A stretch of DNA of 64,000 bases from Nostoc sp. ATCC 43529 (GTDB lineage: Bacteria > Cyanobacteriota > Cyanobacteriia > Cyanobacteriales > Nostocaceae): contig LWTK01000048.1 of assembly GCA_003326205.1 (NCBI GenBank), positions 51,606-115,605 on the forward strand, given 5' to 3'. The notes below the pieces were generated by a model that was not told where the DNA came from, made no database searches, and saw nothing but the letters and a program-made list of their open reading frames with translations. The position numbers and the translations under genes are program-made. How positions within the stretch are numbered: the stretch's first letter is position 1; every line of letters starts with the position of its first letter. Below are positions 1 to 8,591 of this stretch, one piece after another.

Positions 1-571
1 ACAGATTAGAATCTAATTCCCCATAAAGCGATCGCACTATGAAATCAATATGACACACAGTACCTGCCTGCTCTTGCAATAGCTGTTTTATGGCTTCCAT
101 TCGAGACAGAGATTGATACTGGGGTAGCATGGGAATTTCTGGCACCTTACCTGAGTTATCGTTGTTCTCTAGAGGTGTCTGTATATCTGCGGATGTGGTT
201 GGAGGTTGGACTGCTTTTGTATCAACAACACCGGAATTATCTATTTCAATGTCGTCTGAATCTGTAAGTTCTGACTCTATAGACTCGACTAAATTGATTT
301 GGGAGATGTTATCATGGGCTGACAAAAACCGCAGTGAGGCTTCTGGGGAAGAATTGGAGGTTTCATCAGCTGCTTTGAGTCTTGATATCTGCTTGTTACC
401 ATCAGAAAAAGACCAGGTAGATAACAACGCTTCTACATGATCGAGTTGCGATCGCGCCTGCACGAATAGACGTTCATACTCTTCTGTGAGGCGGGCATAA
501 TAGTCTCGTAATTCCAACAATGGCGAGAGGAAATTCCCTGGAGGTGGCTCTAATTGCGCTTTTGAATTCAT
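1..571 (-). CDS. Hypothetical protein, 3' end beyond the window (partial)
   Basis: An uninterrupted minus-strand frame starts at the ATG at 569-571 and is still open at base 1, so about 190 codons are visible and the C-terminus is missing. The N-terminal 45 residues look helical and charged. The middle is a low-complexity stretch rich in Ser, Asp, Glu and Asn. The last visible 35 residues (beginning RMEAIKQLLQEQ) resemble a small winged-helix of the HARE-HTH type, which is a weak inference. It lies about 10 bases downstream of the small CxxC gene on the same strand, so the two are probably co-transcribed. Function is not recognised. Confidence 0.7.
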   Translation of the reverse strand, partial: MNSKAQLEPPPGNFLSPLLELRDYYARLTEEYERLFVQARSQLDHVEALLSTWSFSDGNKQISRLKAADETSNSSPEASLRFLSAHDNISQINLVESIESELTDSDDIEIDNSGVVDTKAVQPPTTSADIQTPLENNDNSGKVPEIPMLPQYQSLSRMEAIKQLLQEQAGTVCHIDFIVRSLYGELDSNL

Positions 572-581
572 AATTGTTCAA

Positions 582-827
582 TCAATTTAAATCGGTGTCA
601 CTTGTGTAAGACATTGGTCTGGGTTTAGCCTTGCGAGATGCTGGCTGGGATTTCTTCGGCGCTTGGGGAGGGCGACATTTCTCACAATATAAAGGTCGGG
701 GGCCATAAGTCTCACGTTTTGTCAGATCGTTACACTCTTTACAGACAAATTGGAAAACACGAGTGTGAATCTGTCTTTTGTGCGCTCTGACAGTATATTC
801 CCTAACATCAATGAATTTACTTGCCAT
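582..827 (-). CDS. Small CxxC zinc-ribbon-like protein
   Basis: An 81-residue basic protein with two Cys pairs (CKEC near residue 31 and CEKC near residue 50) spaced as in a single zinc ribbon, followed by a Lys/Pro/Arg-rich tail. An in-frame TTG lies three codons upstream; I prefer the ATG at 825-827. No clear Shine-Dalgarno is seen. The gene is immediately upstream of, and co-directional with, the partial gene at the left edge, suggesting a two-gene operon. A nucleic-acid-binding role is plausible for a small basic zinc ribbon but is inference only. Confidence 0.6.
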   Translation of the reverse strand: MASKFIDVREYTVRAHKRQIHTRVFQFVCKECNDLTKRETYGPRPLYCEKCRPPQAPKKSQPASRKAKPRPMSYTSDTDLN

Positions 828-1048
828 AATTAGCAATCTTGAATTTCCTTCGTATCAATGTCCTATCAATATAGCTATTCAAGCAAATCAAACTGCATCA
901 GTGTGTGTTTATGTAGAAGTTTTATTCAAATCAGTGAATTTGATGCCAAGAACAAGGTGTGAATATTGCTTAGCAACCAATTCAGAGTTAGTCTAGGCTA
1001 TCCTCTAAGCATATACTTGGTGATGAGCAAACACTATCACCATTTATA

Positions 1049-1189
1049 TAGTGCTTGATTTGAAAGACAATTCCTACTGTCTATAACTAGCTGATTTTGC
1101 CTGACGCGATCGCTTGGGATGCAGAGTGTGTAGCCTTCAACTAAAGTATAATCCGTCTGAATCATGCCAGTGTTGTAAATCAAGCACTA
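1049..1189. repeat. 141-bp segment bounded by 13-bp perfect inverted repeats
   Basis: TAGTGCTTGATTT at 1049-1061 is the exact reverse complement of 1177-1189. The interior has no open frame. The shape is that of a tiny non-autonomous element (MITE), but no convincing target duplication is visible, so this is only a candidate. Confidence 0.35.
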
Positions 1190-1515
1190 CATCATCAGAT
1201 AATCCCGCCAACAAAAGGCAAGCACGGACTTGTTTGGTTGAATCAGACTAGTCTTGCACAACAGTGTCTTAAAGACCTCAAAGGAACTGCTTGAACAAAC
1301 TGTAGAAATCTTACCAAAGTATCCGCGCTTCAACCCCTGAATTTTATTTATAAAGATATAGACAGTGAAGATTTTCCTGCCCTTCATCAGGGAAATTTAC
1401 ATAGATTGACAAATTGAGTTATTGCCAGTGTATTTAATTGTTCATACTATTTATAACCCTTCTTCCTTCTGGTAGAGGGATATCGATCGCCAAAGCTATC
1501 CTTGTATAACGAACA

Positions 1516-1542
1516 ACCGCCTCCTAATTTTTAGAAGGCGGT
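1516..1542 (-). terminator. Hairpin downstream of dnaK
   Basis: ACCGCCT...AGGCGGT arms surround a short A/T-rich loop, giving a long, slightly imperfect stem about 125 bases past the dnaK stop. The following T-tract on the minus strand is weak, so it may be a terminator or only a repeat hairpin. Confidence 0.4.
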
Positions 1543-1666
1543 GATTATCGTCGATCAAAGCATCACCAAAAGTCTCAAATTCCTGAATATTTAATAGTCA
1601 AATTCCTTGGCTAGACTTCCATCGCTAGTAGCAGTTGCTCTTGTTTTTGATTGAGTTTTGTGAACA

Positions 1667-3571
1667 TTACTTGTTCTCGACAAAATCGGCATCAATCACA
1701 TCATCAGTGCCTTGGGGTTGTTCGCTACTCGTGTTGCTGGCTGCTTGGGCGTAGACAGCGCTACCCATTTGCATTAAGGCTTGCTGTAACTCACTAGATA
1801 AAGATTTAATGCGATCGCTATTATCTTGGTTAATCGCTTGCCGTAGATCGTTTATTAGCGTTTCAATGCGAGAGCGTAGACCCGTAGGGGCTTGTCGTGA
1901 GACATCGGCTGCACTCACTTTATCACCCAAGTCTTGCAGCTGTTTTTCAGATTGATATATTAGAGAATCTGCTAGATTCTTTGTATCAATTTGTTCGCGA
2001 CGTTTGTGGTCTTCTTGAGCGTGGATCTCTGCATCGTTGACCATGCGTTCCACATCCCGCTTATCGAGGGTGGAAGCACCTGTAATCGAAATCGACTGCT
2101 GTTTACCTGTAGCCCTGTCTTGAGCTGTCACTGAAAGAATACCGTTGGCATCAATATCGAAGGTAACTTCGATTTGCGGTACACCTCTAGGTGCTGGTGG
2201 AATACCGTCAAGGCGGAATGTACCCAAACTCTTGTTATCTGTAGATAATTCCCGTTCGCCTTGGAGGATGTGGATTTCTACATTTGTTTGACCATCTGCT
2301 GCCGTTGAGAAGATTTCTGATTTTTTCACAGGGATGGTAGTATTGCGGGTAATAATCTTGGTCATTACACCACCAAGGGTTTCCACACCCAAAGACAAAG
2401 GCGTAACATCCAGCAATAGGATATCTTTAACTTCACCAGCCAGGACACCTGCTTGAATAGCAGCACCAACAGCTACTACTTCATCAGGGTTAACGCCTTG
2501 GTTTGGTTCTTTGCCCGTCATCCGCTGCACCAAATCTTGAACGGCGGGAATGCGAGTAGAACCACCTACTAGTACAACTTCATCAATTTCAGCGTTGCTG
2601 AGTTTAGCGTCTTCAAGTGCTTGTTTTACTGGCTTGCGACAGCGGTCTAGAAGATCCGAAGTCATCTCTTCAAATTTAGCCCGCGTCAAAGTCATATCTA
2701 AGTGTTTTGGCCCTTCTTGAGTAGCAGTGATGAAGGGGAGATTGATATTGGTTTGAGTAGCACTTGAAAGTTCAATTTTTGCTTTCTCTGCTGCCTCCGT
2801 CAATCTTTGTAAGGCTTGCTTATCTTTACGCAAGTCGATGCCTTCATTGCGTTGAAATTCTCCAGCCAACCAATCCACAATCTTTTTATCAAAGTCGTCG
2901 CCGCCTAAGTGGGTATCACCGCTAGTGGATTTAACTTCAAATACGCCATCACCGACTTCCAAGATAGAGACATCGAATGTACCGCCACCAAGGTCAAATA
3001 CCAAAATGGTTTCATTGTGCTTTTTATCTAGACCGTAAGCCAGGGCTGCTGCTGTGGGTTCGTTAATAATCCGGAGAACTTCTAAACCTGCAATTTTACC
3101 GGCATCTTTGGTAGCTTGCCGTTGGGAGTCATTGAAGTAAGCAGGAACTGTAATTACTGCTTGGGTAACTTTTTGTCCCAAATATTTGCTGGCATCATCA
3201 ACTAATTTCCGCAGGACTTGGGCAGAAATTTCTTCGGGAGCAAATTGTTTTTTGGCTGCGGGACAGTCAAGTTTGACATTACCGTTGCCGTCGCGCAAAA
3301 TTTTGTAAGAAACTTCTGTAGCTTCATGGGTAACTTCATCGAATTTGCGCCCAATAAAGCGTTTTACAGAATAAAAGGTATTTTCTGGGTTCATCACTGC
3401 TTGGCGTCTAGCAATTTGACCTACCAAGCGATCGCCCGTTTTGGTATAAGCTACAACTGAAGGAGTGATGCGTTGTCCCTCAGCGTTAGCAATTACCATC
3501 GGTTGCCCACCTTCCATGACGGCAACACAAGAGTTTGTAGTGCCTAAATCAATTCCGACTACTTTAGCCAT
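1667..3571 (-). CDS. dnaK: Molecular chaperone DnaK (Hsp70, DnaK2-like)
   Basis: ATP-dependent Hsp70 chaperone that binds exposed hydrophobic segments of client proteins with DnaJ and GrpE. At 634 residues it has the normal length. The N-terminal ATPase domain opens with GIDLGTTNS (phosphate 1) and contains DLGGGTFDVS (phosphate 2) and the VLVGGSTRIP segment. The substrate-binding domain follows (LGVETLGGVMT, ITRNTTIPV), then a helical lid and the C-terminal EEVD-like tail DVIDADFVENK. That tail, and the absence of long C-terminal extensions, fit the essential cyanobacterial DnaK2 type rather than DnaK1 or DnaK3 (family knowledge). The ATG at 3571 gives the canonical N-terminus. No dnaJ or grpE is adjacent; the neighbouring hsp20 gene upstream points to a small heat-shock locus. 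No CIRCE element is seen upstream. Confidence 0.95.
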   Translation of the reverse strand: MAKVVGIDLGTTNSCVAVMEGGQPMVIANAEGQRITPSVVAYTKTGDRLVGQIARRQAVMNPENTFYSVKRFIGRKFDEVTHEATEVSYKILRDGNGNVKLDCPAAKKQFAPEEISAQVLRKLVDDASKYLGQKVTQAVITVPAYFNDSQRQATKDAGKIAGLEVLRIINEPTAAALAYGLDKKHNETILVFDLGGGTFDVSILEVGDGVFEVKSTSGDTHLGGDDFDKKIVDWLAGEFQRNEGIDLRKDKQALQRLTEAAEKAKIELSSATQTNINLPFITATQEGPKHLDMTLTRAKFEEMTSDLLDRCRKPVKQALEDAKLSNAEIDEVVLVGGSTRIPAVQDLVQRMTGKEPNQGVNPDEVVAVGAAIQAGVLAGEVKDILLLDVTPLSLGVETLGGVMTKIITRNTTIPVKKSEIFSTAADGQTNVEIHILQGERELSTDNKSLGTFRLDGIPPAPRGVPQIEVTFDIDANGILSVTAQDRATGKQQSISITGASTLDKRDVERMVNDAEIHAQEDHKRREQIDTKNLADSLIYQSEKQLQDLGDKVSAADVSRQAPTGLRSRIETLINDLRQAINQDNSDRIKSLSSELQQALMQMGSAVYAQAASNTSSEQPQGTDDVIDADFVENK

Positions 3572-3618
3572 ATAACCTTCCTCTTTGGCACATGAGGAAA
3601 AAAGGGTTGGGAGTGTTG

Positions 3619-3706
3619 AGTGAGGAGTTAGGAGTGAGGAGTTAGGAGTTAGGAGTGAGGAGTTAGGAGTTAGGAGTTAGGAGTTAGGAGTTAGGAGTGA
3701 GGAGTA
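3619..3706. repeat. Heptanucleotide tandem repeats (GGAGTTA/GGAGTGA type)
   Basis: About a dozen 7-base units alternating TTAGGAG and TGAGGAG. This is the STRR class common between genes of heterocystous cyanobacteria. It lies between dnaK and hsp20 and contains no gene. Confidence 0.85.
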
Positions 3707-3769
3707 GTAGGGGCGGGTTGGGCCAGAATCTCTGTTAGCAACGAAGTCTTTTTGTAAACCCGCCCCTAC
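3707..3769. repeat. Inverted repeat GTAGGGGCGGGTT
   Basis: GTAGGGGCGGGTT at 3707-3719 is the exact reverse complement of 3757-3769, with a 37-base loop. This resembles dispersed palindromic repeats of cyanobacterial genomes. It lies downstream of the hsp20 gene and could also act as an RNA 3'-end structure. Confidence 0.6.
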
Positions 3770-3829
3770 AGGAGTTATTCCCCTTGTCTCCCTTGTCTTT
3801 TCGGCTTCTCCCTACTTCCTAATCTTGAA

Positions 3830-4324
3830 TCAACCAATATTAACTTTGACGGCTCTGCCTTTTTCTGATTCGGCTTTCGGCAAAGTTAAGTGCAGAACAC
3901 CATTTTTGTATTCAGCTTGCACTTTGTCGTTTTGAACTTGGGAAGGTAACGGAATTACTCGATGAAATTTGCTATAACGGAACTCAGAACGAGTGACGCC
4001 GTTTTCTTCAGTTTTGGTTTCAGTCTTGCGTTCACCGCTAATGGAAATAGATTCGGGAGTCGCTTCTACGTTTATATCTTTCGGTTCTAAACCAGGTACT
4101 TCTAGCTTCAATTGGATTGCATCATCAGTTTCTTCCATTTCTGCGGCAGGAATAAAGGTAAGCCCTGTTCTTTCACCACCATCAGTTGGTATTAATCTGT
4201 CAAACAAACGATTCATTTGCCGCTGTAAAGTGTCGATTTCTCTGAATGGTTCCCAACGTTCGCTGTCCCGGAATGGTTCTAAGCGTTCCATTTCTCGGAA
4301 TGGATTCCAACGAGTGAGTGCCAT
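3830..4324 (-). CDS. hspA: Small heat-shock protein, Hsp20/alpha-crystallin family
   Basis: ATP-independent holdase that binds unfolding proteins and membranes under heat or oxidative stress. The 164-residue protein has an N-terminal arm with a repeated WNPFREME/WEPFREID motif, then the alpha-crystallin domain (about residues 50-150) including IQLKLEVPGL and the closing GVLHLTLPK strand. The C-terminus AVKVNIG carries the oligomerisation I/V-x-I/V motif. I chose the ATG at 4322-4324 because AGAGGTGA lies six bases upstream. An upstream GTG at 4333 would overlap that ribosome-binding site. Co-directional with dnaK downstream, across a repeat block. Confidence 0.93.
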   Translation of the reverse strand: MALTRWNPFREMERLEPFRDSERWEPFREIDTLQRQMNRLFDRLIPTDGGERTGLTFIPAAEMEETDDAIQLKLEVPGLEPKDINVEATPESISISGERKTETKTEENGVTRSEFRYSKFHRVIPLPSQVQNDKVQAEYKNGVLHLTLPKAESEKGRAVKVNIG

Positions 4325-4362
4325 AAATATCACCTCTAAGATGAACTATCTAGTCTTAGGAG

Positions 4363-4457
4363 GCTCAATCTCAAGCTTTCTAGCTTGCAAACACCTGATA
4401 TAATACTTCTGTCCAGCAATCTTCAAATTTCACTCAGCTCAATCTCAAGCTTCCTAC
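4363..4457 (-). repeat. Imperfect 21-bp direct repeat in the hsp20 leader
   Basis: GCTCAATCTCAAGCTT followed by TCTA or CCTA occurs at 4363-4383 and again at 4437-4457, both upstream of hsp20 in what should be promoter or 5'-UTR DNA. It could be a paired regulator site or part of a heat-responsive leader RNA. The sequence alone does not decide. Confidence 0.4.
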
Positions 4458-4570
4458 TTATCACACTAGATCGATATTAAAGTTGAGCAGGTTCGGTTTT
4501 ATAGTCATGAGCGATCGCAATAACCGTACCTTTTAGTGGTTTATAAAAAATTCGGAGGATAAATACGTTT

Positions 4571-4619
4571 GTAGTAAGGACTTTAGTCCTTGATTTTTAA
4601 GCACTAAAGTGCTTACTAC
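4571..4619. repeat. Dispersed palindromic repeat GTAGTAAGGACTTTAG type
   Basis: GTAGTAAG at the left and CTTACTAC at the right enclose two smaller palindromes (AAGGACTTTAGTCCTT and AGCACTAAAGTGCT). This is a recurrent intergenic repeat design in cyanobacteria. It lies just downstream of the tonB-like stop codon and may help end that transcript. Confidence 0.6.
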
Positions 4620-4666
4620 GAACCTTTCAGAACTAATGCGATGAACCACTAGTCAGTTTTGTAGCT

Positions 4667-6073
4667 CTACTCCTGACTTGGTGCAGCGGGCTGGGATTGA
4701 GGTTGCCGTAAACGCCGCAAAGAGTCGCGTAACTTATTTTGGCTTGTGTTGTCTCTCCGCCGCCGTCGAATTGTACTAGCTTGTGGCTTTTGTGATGAAT
4801 TAGTAGTTGTTCGTTCGCTACGAATGCGCCGTAAAGTTTCTCTGGCAGCTCCTTGAGAACTAGTTGTTCTTCTTTGAGATGATGAGCTTGCGCTAGTAGT
4901 TTCCCCTGTTTGACGACGTAGCCGCCGATTAAATCCAGATTCTGCTGCTCTTGTGGCTGTAGCTTCATTTGACGGTGTAAATTCTCGCCGCCTACGTCTT
5001 GAAGTTCCCTCTGTGGTATTTGAGTTGGACGCTGTGGCTTGCTGGGTTCTCTGTTCTGTTTCTCTTCTTCTTTCTTGTTGGTATTGACGGTATTGACGTG
5101 AATTTTCTTTAAAAGCCGCAGAGTTGACTCGCACTCCTCGTCTACCACCTTGTGCTGGGTTGAATTTCCACTCACGCGCTTGTCTCAAGTGTTCTTCATC
5201 CAATTCACGGTTGCCACTGGAACTGGCTATCCGCACATTAGTAACATTACCTTGATCGTCAGTATCAAAAGCCAAACCTGTACGGCCTTCGATTCCTCGC
5301 CGTTTAAATGACTCTGGATATTTAAAATCACATTTGCGGCAAGCTGCACGACCATTGCTAGTACCTGAATTGTTAATTTTTGGAGGTGTTGGGACTGTTG
5401 GCGCCGCTGCTACCGGAGGGTTTGCTGGTTGATTCCCAGTACCAATACCAGATCCAGTTCCTGAACCCACACCACTGCCAGAACCAGAGCCTATTCCCGA
5501 ACCTGTACCGCTACCAGAGCCTGTACCTGTACCTACAGCAACGCCGGAGCCTAAACCAGTGAGAACTCCAGTAGTACCGCCACCTCCACCAGGGTTCTCA
5601 TTAGCTCTTGAGTCTCTGATTCCGCTTAAAACGTCTCTCAACTGTTGACTACTTTGGTTTGTGGAGGGGGTAACACTTCTGGCAGCGACTTCTGGCTTGG
5701 GAGCAATTTCTCTATTTTGTGGCTGTGGCTTTTGAATAGTCTGTTCTGGAACAGGCCGAATTTTTGGTTTTTCAATAATTTGTTGAATTTGTGGAGTTTC
5801 TATAGGCTGCTTTTGTACAATCTTTGGCTCTGTTTTGGGTTCTTCTGGAATTTCTTCAAGTGGTTTTTCTGGTTCCGCAGTCGGAGGATCGACGATCGCC
5901 ACCTCTATTGATTCATCATTATCTTCAGGCATTCTTGTCAAATAATTACCTATACCTGAGGACAATACACCGATATGCAGTGCCAGTGAGCCTATCAGAC
6001 TGTAAGCCAGAAAAGACTTGAGAGCCTGAACATCTTTGGAGCGTTGCTCGACATTAATCCTGGAAAAGGTCAT
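4667..6073 (-). CDS. TonB-family energy transducer with Arg-rich C-terminal tail
   Basis: Inner-membrane protein expected to couple ExbB-ExbD proton-motive energy to outer-membrane transporters. Of 468 residues, about 26-46 form one membrane anchor (LAYSLIGSLALHIGVLSSGI). Next comes a Pro/Glu/Lys-rich periplasmic spacer (residues 55-140) with repeated EKP/EEPKTEPK motifs. A Gly/Ser/Thr-only linker covers about 165-215. The TonB C-terminal domain follows, recognisable by FKYPESFKRRGIEGR and REWKFNPAQGG (about 250-320). Unusually, about 125 residues rich in Arg, Thr, Ser and Gln with RRRRR clusters follow the TonB domain. The gene is divergent from exbB-exbD, which supports the assignment. No Fur box could be identified with confidence in the shared promoter region. 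Confidence 0.85.
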   Translation of the reverse strand: MTFSRINVEQRSKDVQALKSFLAYSLIGSLALHIGVLSSGIGNYLTRMPEDNDESIEVAIVDPPTAEPEKPLEEIPEEPKTEPKIVQKQPIETPQIQQIIEKPKIRPVPEQTIQKPQPQNREIAPKPEVAARSVTPSTNQSSQQLRDVLSGIRDSRANENPGGGGGTTGVLTGLGSGVAVGTGTGSGSGTGSGIGSGSGSGVGSGTGSGIGTGNQPANPPVAAAPTVPTPPKINNSGTSNGRAACRKCDFKYPESFKRRGIEGRTGLAFDTDDQGNVTNVRIASSSGNRELDEEHLRQAREWKFNPAQGGRRGVRVNSAAFKENSRQYRQYQQERRRETEQRTQQATASNSNTTEGTSRRRRREFTPSNEATATRAAESGFNRRLRRQTGETTSASSSSQRRTTSSQGAARETLRRIRSERTTTNSSQKPQASTIRRRRRDNTSQNKLRDSLRRLRQPQSQPAAPSQE

Positions 6074-6582
6074 AGCTATTGCTACCTATTCTCACTAATT
6101 TAGTCATATTAAAATGCAAGGTTACAAATATCAAGTAAAAAATTAAAATTATTTGGGGTAGTGTTACGTAACCCCCAGATTAGTGGCAACATCTTGAAAA
6201 ACTCTCGTTATCACAGTTTCTAAATAAAATAAATTTTTCTTTTTATTAGATTAACTTATACAAAGTGAGCAAATTATCTAGAAAACTTAGGCAGATTTGC
6301 CGCAATAATCTGACTTTAGGTGAGTTTGAGATTAGCAAATCAGCAAAATTTATTACACGTACTAAAACCGAAATTTGAAGGATAAGCTTAAAGCGTAATT
6401 ATTTTACCTTAACTTATTCTTGACTTTAGTGTGATTAATTATGTACGGGTACTGATATAAAAATCCTGAGAATTTGATTTGAAAAAGTTATCATTTTATT
6501 TTAAATTTTATTGAGAAAAAGTTTCAGCTTTTCTCTAGATTCTGCTAGTCTTACTGTGTATTGTTGATGACGTTTAGAGAAC
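6074..6582. other. Divergent promoter region between tonB-like and exbB
   Basis: About 510 AT-rich bases separating the divergent starts of the TonB-like gene and exbB-exbD. Promoters for both must lie here, but no consensus box, operator or riboswitch is clear enough to place. No gene is seen. Confidence 0.5.
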
Positions 6583-7239
6583 ATGGGAATTCAGAATTTG
6601 TTTGCAGCAGGCGGTGTGGTCATGTGGCCGCTGCTGGGGTTTTCAGTGTTAGGTGTGGCGTTGATCATTGAGCGTATTAGGTTTTGGGTCAAGATTAACA
6701 AGCGTCAAAACCGCGTGGTGCGCGATGTTTTGAATCTCTATCGCCTCGATAATGTTGTCGGTGCAATGGATAAACTCCGGCAAAATGCAGATTTGCCACT
6801 TGCCCGGATTTTTCTTGCAGCTTTAGAATTAGAGGAGCCAAATCCAGAAGAATTTCGTTTGGCATTAGAAAGCGAAGCGCAGGCTGAAATCCCAGTACTC
6901 AAACGCTTCCAAAACTTTTTCGAGACAATCATCAGTTTAGCCCCACTGTTGGGTCTTCTGGGTACAGTGTTAGGGTTGATAACCTCTTTTGCCTCTTTAA
7001 ATCTTGGTGATGTGGGAGGTAGCAAAACGGCAGGTGTTACCTCTGGGATTAGTGAAGCGTTGGTATCTACAGCATCAGGATTGATTGTTGCGATCTTCAT
7101 ACTGTTGTTTGCCAATACCTTCCGGGGGTTGTACCAACGACAAATCGCGCTAATTCAGGAGTATGGTGGACAGTTAGAATTACTCTACCGCCGTCGTTAT
7201 GAAAGAGGAGGAGAGAAGACTTATGCGGCTACAAGATGA
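6583..7239 (+). CDS. exbB: ExbB/TolQ-family proton channel protein
   Basis: Subunit of the inner-membrane ExbB-ExbD motor that energises TonB. The 218-residue protein has an N-terminal membrane helix (VVMWPLLGFSVLGVALIIER), a cytoplasmic domain, and two further helices. The first of these is the diagnostic LAPLLGLLGTVLGLITSF segment; the second is ALVSTASGLIVAIFILLFANT. The MotA/TolQ/ExbB signature is therefore complete. The start ATG is preceded by a weak AGAG. It overlaps exbD by 17 bases and is divergent from the tonB-like gene, so the three probably form one transport-energising system. No TonB-dependent receptor lies in the window. Confidence 0.92.
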   Translation: MGIQNLFAAGGVVMWPLLGFSVLGVALIIERIRFWVKINKRQNRVVRDVLNLYRLDNVVGAMDKLRQNADLPLARIFLAALELEEPNPEEFRLALESEAQAEIPVLKRFQNFFETIISLAPLLGLLGTVLGLITSFASLNLGDVGGSKTAGVTSGISEALVSTASGLIVAIFILLFANTFRGLYQRQIALIQEYGGQLELLYRRRYERGGEKTYAATR

Positions 7240-7627
7240 ACCAGATATTCCAGCACAGATTAATATTGTGCCGATGATTGACGTGATTTTTGCTATTTTG
7301 ACATTTTTTATCATGTCAACTTTGTTTTTAACGCGATCTGAAGGTTTGCCTGTCAATTTACCAAAGGCAGCCACGGCCAAACAACAGCAAGTTCCCTCCA
7401 AAATTACCATCACGGTAAATGAACAAGGAGTAGTAAGCTTAAACAAAAAACAAGTTGCAGTTGATGATTTGACACAGCAAGTGCGGAGTTTAATTGGTTC
7501 TAACTCAGAAATGTTAGTGATTATTAATGCTGATGAAAAAGTTGGTCACGGTCAGGTAGTGGCTGTGATGGATCGGGTACGTGAAGTTCCGGGGGCAAAA
7601 TTAGCGATCGCAACTCAAAGACGATAG
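7223..7627 (+). CDS. exbD: ExbD/TolR-family biopolymer transport protein
   Basis: Partner of ExbB. The 134-residue protein has a short cytoplasmic N-terminus, one membrane helix containing the conserved protonatable Asp (NIVPMIDVIFAILTFFIMST), and a periplasmic domain ending in VREVPGAKLAIATQRR. I start it at the ATG at 7223 because GAGGAGGAGAG lies just upstream inside the end of exbB. An ATG at 7199 would add eight charged residues and has a poorer context. The 17-base overlap with exbB implies translational coupling. Confidence 0.92.
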   Translation: MRLQDEPDIPAQINIVPMIDVIFAILTFFIMSTLFLTRSEGLPVNLPKAATAKQQQVPSKITITVNEQGVVSLNKKQVAVDDLTQQVRSLIGSNSEMLVIINADEKVGHGQVVAVMDRVREVPGAKLAIATQRR

Positions 7628-7670
7628 GGGATGAGGGAGATGGGGAAATGGGGAGATAGGGGAGAATAAT

Positions 7671-7735
7671 AACTCCTAACTCCTAATTCCTAACTCCTAA
7701 CTCCTAACTCCTAACTCAACAGTTAGCACTCCTAA
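7671..7735. repeat. Heptanucleotide tandem repeats (ACTCCTA type)
   Basis: Seven or more units of AACTCCT with small variations, the same STRR class as near 3.6 kb but in the other orientation. The thioesterase stop codon lies inside this block, so its last few residues are repeat-derived. Confidence 0.8.
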
Positions 7736-8483
7736 CTCCCAATTCTTGAGATATAAGCTTAAGTAATGAGTCTTGATGAGAGTGTATAAAAAAGTGGTCG
7801 CTATCAAACATTTGTAGAGAGAAAGTAGCGATTGTTTGCTCTCGCCATGCTTGCAAAGCTTCATGATTAACTTCTTTGTCTTGCCAACCGCCAAATATAT
7901 TAATGGGACAGTCTAGCGGCTGTTGTGGAGTGTAAGTGTAAGTTTCCAAAACTGCAAAATCCGCCCGCAAAATTGGGAGGAAAATTTGCATCAGTTCTGG
8001 ATTTTCTAGTACTGCTTTGGGTGTGCCGTTGAGAGTGCGTAGTTCTTCGAGTAACTCTGGGTCTGGTAAGACGTGGATGGGTGGTTTTGTGGGCGGGATT
8101 TGTGGGGCGCGGCGGGCAGAGATGAAAAGATGAAATGGTTTAAGATTATACTTTAGGCGCAGTAGACGGGTTAACTCGAAGCTAACTAATCCGCCCATAC
8201 TGTGACCGAAGAAGGCGAATGGTTTGTCTAAATATGGTAGAACAGATGAAGCGATCGCCTTTACAAGAGGTTCTAATTGTGCGATCGGTGGTGACTGCAT
8301 CTGTCTTCCTCGTCCGGGATATTCCACTGCACAGACTTCGACATTACGAGGTAGGCTATTAGACCATGTGCGAAAAATCATCGAGCTACCACCAGCATAA
8401 GGGAAGCAGAATAAACGCAAGTTTGCTTGAGGATTTGGTTGGGGACAGTTAATCCAAGAATTGAAGGTTGGTGTAGTTGTCAT
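7716..8483 (-). CDS. Type II thioesterase (alpha/beta hydrolase, GrsT/SrfAD-like)
   Basis: Editing thioesterase that removes stalled or wrong acyl groups from carrier proteins of PKS/NRPS lines. The 255-residue protein has the family N-terminus RLFCFPYAGGSSMIF, the nucleophile elbow GHSMGG (Ser near 94), the acid region (PINIFGGWQDKEV) and the catalytic His in FDSDHFFIH. The last residues (LGVRSANC) run into an STRR block and are probably not functional. No megasynthase gene is adjacent; the nearest PKS starts 13 kb away. It may serve that locus in trans, which is an inference. Confidence 0.88.
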   Translation of the reverse strand: MTTTPTFNSWINCPQPNPQANLRLFCFPYAGGSSMIFRTWSNSLPRNVEVCAVEYPGRGRQMQSPPIAQLEPLVKAIASSVLPYLDKPFAFFGHSMGGLVSFELTRLLRLKYNLKPFHLFISARRAPQIPPTKPPIHVLPDPELLEELRTLNGTPKAVLENPELMQIFLPILRADFAVLETYTYTPQQPLDCPINIFGGWQDKEVNHEALQAWREQTIATFSLQMFDSDHFFIHSHQDSLLKLISQELGVRSANC

Positions 8484-8591
8484 AATAGAGCTTAGAGTTA
8501 GATAACATAACTCTGCATTTAATTCTTAAATATATTCACTGATAATCTTAGGTTATGACACAAAATTTTGTAGTTAGGAATAAATAAGCTT

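Larger units (their letters stand above)
828..1666. other. Intergenic region without a supportable gene
   Basis: About 840 bases between the small CxxC gene and dnaK. No frame has a convincing start, length or family resemblance. A 66-codon minus-strand frame near 1187-1387 is cysteine- and phenylalanine-rich and looks random. The region holds a pair of 13-base inverted repeats (1049-1061 and 1177-1189) and one hairpin at 1516-1542, both listed separately. Confidence 0.5.

Noticed and set aside
1187..1387. 66-codon minus-strand gene
   Set aside because: No family resemblance, no ribosome-binding site, and composition like random AT-rich DNA.
4633..5175. 180-codon frame within the TonB-like gene
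   Set aside because: Out-of-frame shadow of the Arg/Ser/Gln-rich coding sequence. The TonB frame has domain support and this one has none.
7716..7735. Half of a CIRCE heat-shock operator (TTAGCACTC)
   Set aside because: The matching GAGTGCTAA half is missing, and the site is at the end of the thioesterase gene, not upstream of a chaperone gene.
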